From NCBI GenBank assembly GCA_034189505.1, contig JAXHUR010000101.1, forward strand, positions 1 to 8,513: DNA of 8,513 bases, in the 5' to 3' direction. The notes beneath the pieces were generated by a model that searched no databases, had not been told where the DNA came from, and worked only from the letters and a program-made list of their open reading frames with translations. This document shows, piece after piece, positions 5,663-8,513 of the stretch; position 1 is the first letter of the stretch, and every line of letters starts with the position of its first letter. Source of the stretch: Geoalkalibacter_A sp034189505 (GTDB lineage Bacteria; Desulfobacterota; Desulfuromonadia; Desulfuromonadales; Geoalkalibacteraceae). The position numbers and the translations under genes were made by a program.

Positions 5663-7111
5663 TTATTCCCTGTCAAAAAGTGCAGCGGCAAACATGGCCG
5701 GGTCGAAGGGACGCAGATCCTCCACCCCTTCGCCGATGCCGATATATCTCACAGGGAGCTTGAGTTCATTGCTGATAGCCACAACAATTCCACCTTTAGC
5801 CGTACCGTCGAGCTTGGTCAGGGCAATGCCGCTGACAGCGACCGCCTCGCTGAACAGCTTGGCCTGATTCAGGGCATTCTGCCCGGTGGTGGCATCGAGG
5901 ACAAGCAGGGTTTCATGCGGAGCGCCAGGGATTTCGCGATCCAGAACCCGCCGGATTTTCTTGAGTTCTTCCATCAGATTCGCCTTGGTGTGAAGTCTTC
6001 CGGCGGTATCAAGGATCAGAACATCCGCCTTGCGCGCCACTGCCGCCTTCGCCGCATCGAACGCGACCGCGGCAGGGTCGGCGCCTTCGGAGAGGCGGAT
6101 GACTTCAACACCGCTGCGCTCGCCCCAAATGGCCAATTGCTCGGAAGCCGCGGCACGGAAAGTGTCGCCGGCCCCCAATATAACGCTTCGTCCTTCGTTT
6201 TTAAACTGGCGGGCCAGTTTGCCGATTGTCGTCGTTTTGCCCACTCCGTTGACGCCCACCACCATGAGCACGAAGGGTCTTGCCGCATCGAGGTCGAGGG
6301 GACCGCAGGCCTGCTCTTCAAGGCGACGGGTCAATTCTTCCTGCATGGCACTGCGCACGGCTTCGCCGTCAGCCAGCTCATTGCGATCCAATCGCTCTTC
6401 GAGAACCGCCACCAGGTCCTGGGTGGTTTTCATGCCCAGATCTGCAGTAATCAGGATCTCCTCCAGATCTTCGATCAGATCGGCGTCGATCTCCTTCCGC
6501 CCACGCAGCAGGGTATCAATGCGACCGACCAGCGAAGCCTGGGTTTTGGACAGCCCCTGGCGCATCCGTTCAAATAGACTGACCTTGGGCTCTTCAGGAA
6601 CTTCTTCAATTTCCGGCGCAGCTTCCCGCTCCTCGGGAGGAGCGACAGGCGCCTCTTCAGGTACAAGTTCTTCTTCCGCAACCGGTTCAGGTTCGACCTC
6701 TTCAGGGCGGACTTCTTCAACCTCAGCCTCGGCAGGAGGTTCAGCGGCCGGAGCCTTTTCCTCTTCAGGTGCCGGCGCTTCCTCCGACTCTTCGGGGGCC
6801 GGCGGCCTGAGAGCTTCTTCCGGCTCGGGCCTGGGTGGCGCTTCGCGTCTGAGCACTTCACGCCGTTTGCGCCGCCTGCGCCGGAAAACAAGGAGAATAA
6901 AAAGAAGAACAACCAGAACGACCAGGAGATACAACAAACCCAGCGCTGCCAGTTGACGATATTCTTCAGGCACCCCATAGCGCCCCAGCATCAAGGCGAT
7001 ATTATCCAGAAGCTGCGCAAGCCAGACCATGGCATGCTGCAGAGCCTTTTCAGCCCATTGACCCGCCTGGGTCAGAGTTTCGCTCAATTTTTGTTTAATC
7101 TCTTCCAACAC
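5663..7111 (-). CDS. ftsY: Signal recognition particle receptor FtsY with N-terminal membrane anchor
   Basis: FtsY is the SRP receptor GTPase that docks ribosome-SRP complexes at the inner membrane. The C-terminal NG domain is complete: a helical N domain (about 180-265), P-loop GVNGVGKTT (286-294), DTFRAAA (316-322), DTAGR (368-372), TKLDG (432-436) and a conserved C-terminus. At 482 residues it is long for the family because of its N-terminus. This has an amphipathic segment (about 26-43), one clear transmembrane helix (about 54-76) followed by RRRRRKRR, and a Glu/Pro/Ala-rich acidic linker (about 88-178). E. coli FtsY also has an acidic A domain but lacks a true membrane span. The basic cluster predicts a cytoplasmic NG domain. 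The start is GTG at 7111 with AGGGAG about 10 nt upstream; the next codon, TTG, is an alternative. The gene follows the Roadblock gene by 84 bp. Confidence 0.95.
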   Translation of the reverse strand: MLEEIKQKLSETLTQAGQWAEKALQHAMVWLAQLLDNIALMLGRYGVPEEYRQLAALGLLYLLVVLVVLLFILLVFRRRRRKRREVLRREAPPRPEPEEALRPPAPEESEEAPAPEEEKAPAAEPPAEAEVEEVRPEEVEPEPVAEEELVPEEAPVAPPEEREAAPEIEEVPEEPKVSLFERMRQGLSKTQASLVGRIDTLLRGRKEIDADLIEDLEEILITADLGMKTTQDLVAVLEERLDRNELADGEAVRSAMQEELTRRLEEQACGPLDLDAARPFVLMVVGVNGVGKTTTIGKLARQFKNEGRSVILGAGDTFRAAASEQLAIWGERSGVEVIRLSEGADPAAVAFDAAKAAVARKADVLILDTAGRLHTKANLMEELKKIRRVLDREIPGAPHETLLVLDATTGQNALNQAKLFSEAVAVSGIALTKLDGTAKGGIVVAISNELKLPVRYIGIGEGVEDLRPFDPAMFAAALFDRE

Positions 7112-7195
7112 GGCTCAATCTCTCCCTTATTTTATGACCGGAACACATGCCCGGACTGCATATCTCAATTCCGGATTATGGGCGCCTGCTCTTCG

Positions 7196-7555
7196 TCAGG
7201 CAACTTCTTCGTGCAGTTGTGCGGCATAAGTCTGCAGGACATGACTTGCGTGCGACAACAGTCCCTCGTTGGCCAGCGCCAGGACCACAAAGTATTCCTC
7301 GGTCACCGGCTTAACCAGGATAAGACGATCGTCGGCATGAATGGCCACTTCCTCCACTCCCGGTTCTCCAAGACGCGCCGCCGCCTGACGCAAAGAATCA
7401 AGGATAATGCCGTGATGCGCCCCAAAAACTTTCAATTCGAAATCATCCATGCGGGCGGCGTGGGCAACGGCTTCACCTTCCCAATCGGCAAGAACGACGC
7501 CCAGAGCGTCAGGAAGTTCGCCCAAAAGATTCTGGAGAAGAGCATTTAAGGACAT
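7196..7555 (-). CDS. Roadblock/LC7 domain protein (MglB-like)
   Basis: A 119-residue cytoplasmic protein consisting of one Roadblock/LC7 domain. It has an N-terminal helix (1-12), the strand pair GVVLADWEGEAVAHA (19-33), a central helix ending ILDSLRQAAARL (51-62), and the strands VEEVAIHADDRLILVKPV and YFVVLALANEG (68-97), then a last helix (about 98-116). Bacterial members such as MglB dimerise and regulate small Ras-like GTPases. No MglA-type GTPase is visible here; the next gene in the same direction encodes the SRP GTPase FtsY, 84 bp away with no strong terminator between. The ATG at 7555 has AGGAG 9 nt upstream. The family assignment is based on overall pattern. The specific role is unknown, and I do not assign a symbol. 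Confidence 0.82.
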   Translation of the reverse strand: MSLNALLQNLLGELPDALGVVLADWEGEAVAHAARMDDFELKVFGAHHGIILDSLRQAAARLGEPGVEEVAIHADDRLILVKPVTEEYFVVLALANEGLLSHASHVLQTYAAQLHEEVA

Positions 7556-7677
7556 AGTTTTTCGCTCCTGTCAATCTGCGGCAATAGGCGTCGGCAAAAG
7601 TCCATTGACCATAACCGACAACAAAACAAGTCTCGAGATCCATTGCCTGCTAATGAGGCGGTCAATTTCGTGAAGGG

Positions 7678-7706
7678 ATATTAGCAATGGCTAAACCCCA
7701 TGTAAA
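7678..7706 (-). promoter_or_regulatory. Candidate promoter of the roadblock-ftsY unit
   Basis: The minus strand has TTTACA (7706-7701) as -35, a 17-bp spacer, and TAATAT (7683-7678) as -10. Transcription would start near 7671, giving a leader of about 115 nt before the Roadblock ATG. It is back to back with the candidate asmA promoter, 24 bp away. Confidence 0.45.
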
Positions 7707-7719
7707 GAACAGTTTCACA
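7701..7719. promoter_or_regulatory. 19-bp imperfect dyad, possible operator
   Basis: The arms TGTAAA (7701-7706) and TTCACA (7714-7719) are inverted repeats matching at five of six positions, TGTnAA-N7-TTnACA. One arm coincides with the -35 box of the candidate Roadblock promoter, a usual position for a repressor. No regulator gene lies nearby, and a short A/T-rich dyad can arise by chance. Confidence 0.3.
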
Positions 7720-7730
7720 CGCATCAGAGC

Positions 7731-7760
7731 TTGCCGACTCGCCACTTTAGTGGGTACTAT
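7731..7760 (+). promoter_or_regulatory. Candidate asmA-family promoter with palindromic spacer
   Basis: TTGCCG (7731-7736) and TACTAT (7755-7760) are 18 bp apart and would start transcription about 80 nt before the asmA-like ATG. The spacer carries the inverted repeat CCACT-TT-AGTGG (7742-7753), which could be an operator or a chance palindrome. Both boxes are only four-of-six matches. A second -10-like TATAAG at 7779 has no matching -35. Confidence 0.32.
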
Positions 7761-7845
7761 TAAAAAGTGTCTGCCGGTATAAGAGGCGAAAAGATACATC
7801 CGGTTTCACCCGCACAGAACCTTACATTTTCAGGTAACGACTTCA

Positions 7846-8513
7846 ATGCTCCGACGCCATCCACTGCTTGTCGCAGTCGGCCTTCTGCTCGTTGCTGCTG
7901 CAACGGCACTGGCCTTCGCCATTGCGAGCTTTGACCTAAATAATTATCGCAGCATGCTCTCTGGCCGCCTCAGTCAGGAGATGGGTGTCCCTGTGTCTCT
8001 CGGTGAAGCCCGCTTTGCCCTGCACCAGGGGATCAATCTCGACTTCAGCAACGTACGCATCGGCGACGAAACCAGCGAATACGACCTTCATGCCGAGCAT
8101 CTGTTTCTTCGACTCAAGTTGCGCCCGCTGCTGCAGCGCCAGATCTCATTCTCCGCCATCGAGGTTCTTTCTCCAACGGTCAGGATTCATTCATCACCAG
8201 CGACCAAGACCCTTGATGAGAGCTCTGCTCCTTTTTCCATTCTTTCTTTGCTGCATGAAACAGAAGTAAAACTTCTAACGATCCGCGACGGCCAATTCCA
8301 CTGGCAGTGGCTGAGCGATACACAGAAATCAGAGGCAGCCTCATATCCGCGGCTAACCAATATCGATCTGACACTTGACGACATTGGCCCCGATACAACG
8401 ACCCGCGCCCAGTTCAAGGCAGAACTTCACCCGCAGGATTCCGAGCCTGTCCGCCTCGAAGCAGAGGTTGAGGTCACCCCGGCAGACAATTGGGCCGACT
8501 GGAGGAAGTGGCA
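7846..8513 (+). CDS. AsmA-family envelope protein, N-terminal part (runs off window)
   Basis: An open frame starts at the ATG at 7846 and continues to the window end, giving 222 codons without a stop, so the gene is cut by the edge. The product begins MLRRHPLLVAVGLLLVAAATALAF, an uncleaved signal anchor (about 6-26), then SFDLNNYRSMLSGRLSQ and VPVSLGEARFAL with INLDFSNVRIGDE. This is the typical start of AsmA-like proteins: a membrane anchor, then beta-rich repeats in the periplasm. Members are thought to move phospholipids or to assist outer membrane assembly. A weak AGG lies 11 nt upstream of the ATG, and no better in-frame start was seen. It is divergent from the Roadblock-ftsY unit across a 290-bp regulatory gap. 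Which AsmA subgroup it belongs to (AsmA, YhdP-like or other) cannot be told from this portion. Confidence 0.8.
   Translation, partial: MLRRHPLLVAVGLLLVAAATALAFAIASFDLNNYRSMLSGRLSQEMGVPVSLGEARFALHQGINLDFSNVRIGDETSEYDLHAEHLFLRLKLRPLLQRQISFSAIEVLSPTVRIHSSPATKTLDESSAPFSILSLLHETEVKLLTIRDGQFHWQWLSDTQKSEAASYPRLTNIDLTLDDIGPDTTTRAQFKAELHPQDSEPVRLEAEVEVTPADNWADWRKW

Noticed and set aside
6590..6830. Repetitive cttcttca/cctcttc-like DNA resembling a repeat array
   Set aside because: It encodes the acidic Glu/Pro/Ala linker of FtsY in frame. The unit length is not regular and there are no spacers, so it is neither CRISPR nor a tandem repeat.
6030..6956. 308-codon plus-strand frame rich in Ser/Arg opposite ftsY
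   Set aside because: Its Ser-rich composition is the antisense reading of the Glu/Pro/Ala linker codons of FtsY. No domain or ribosome site supports it.
7701..7719. TyrR box
   Set aside because: The second half is TTCACA, not TTTACA, and the spacing is off. No TyrR gene or aromatic amino acid gene is adjacent, so only a generic dyad is reported.

Overview
The window looks like chromosome from a Gram-negative, moderately GC-rich bacterium, most likely of the Desulfuromonadales/Geobacter group (Desulfobacterota). This is inferred from gene content and order: ftsY, zapB, zapA, a candidate 6S RNA, 5-formyltetrahydrofolate cyclo-ligase, RNase Y, a YmdB-type phosphodiesterase and tyrS, with what looks like an rRNA operon leader after them. 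RNase Y and a YmdB-type enzyme beside ZapA/ZapB and an AsmA-like protein also fit a deltaproteobacterial-type genome. No mobile element, CRISPR array, tRNA or prophage signal was seen.

Layout: all genes except the last read on the minus strand, so they are transcribed from right to left. From the right, a Roadblock/LC7 protein (7196-7555) and a membrane-anchored FtsY (5663-7111) form one unit, which ends at a strong intrinsic terminator (5624-5661). A promoter that overlaps this terminator should start the next unit: zapB (5399-5590) and zapA (5091-5402, probably a CTG start overlapping the zapB stop). A 474-bp non-coding stretch (4617-5090) follows and holds a structured RNA candidate of the 6S type. 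Then come the cyclo-ligase (4047-4616), RNase Y (2447-4009), the YmdB-like phosphodiesterase (1524-2306, behind a two-hairpin leader) and tyrosyl-tRNA synthetase (265-1485). A weak terminator may end tyrS at 226-268. Positions 1-193 carry two tandem minus-strand promoters, a hairpin leader and a truncated boxA-like element at the very edge, as expected just upstream of a 16S rRNA gene. On the right, a divergent AsmA-family gene (from 7846) runs off the window on the plus strand.

The genes are mostly housekeeping: protein targeting (FtsY), Z-ring assembly (ZapA/ZapB), growth-phase control of RNA polymerase (6S candidate), folate salvage, mRNA turnover (RNase Y), cyclic-nucleotide hydrolysis (YmdB-like), translation (TyrRS, rRNA) and envelope biogenesis (AsmA). 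Points worth a second look are the Roadblock-FtsY pair with its transmembrane anchor and long acidic linker, the probable CTG start of zapA, the promoter built into the ftsY terminator, the structured RNA regions at 4829-5053 and 2338-2398, and a dyad in the divergent regulatory region near 7710. No clearly novel multi-gene system was found.
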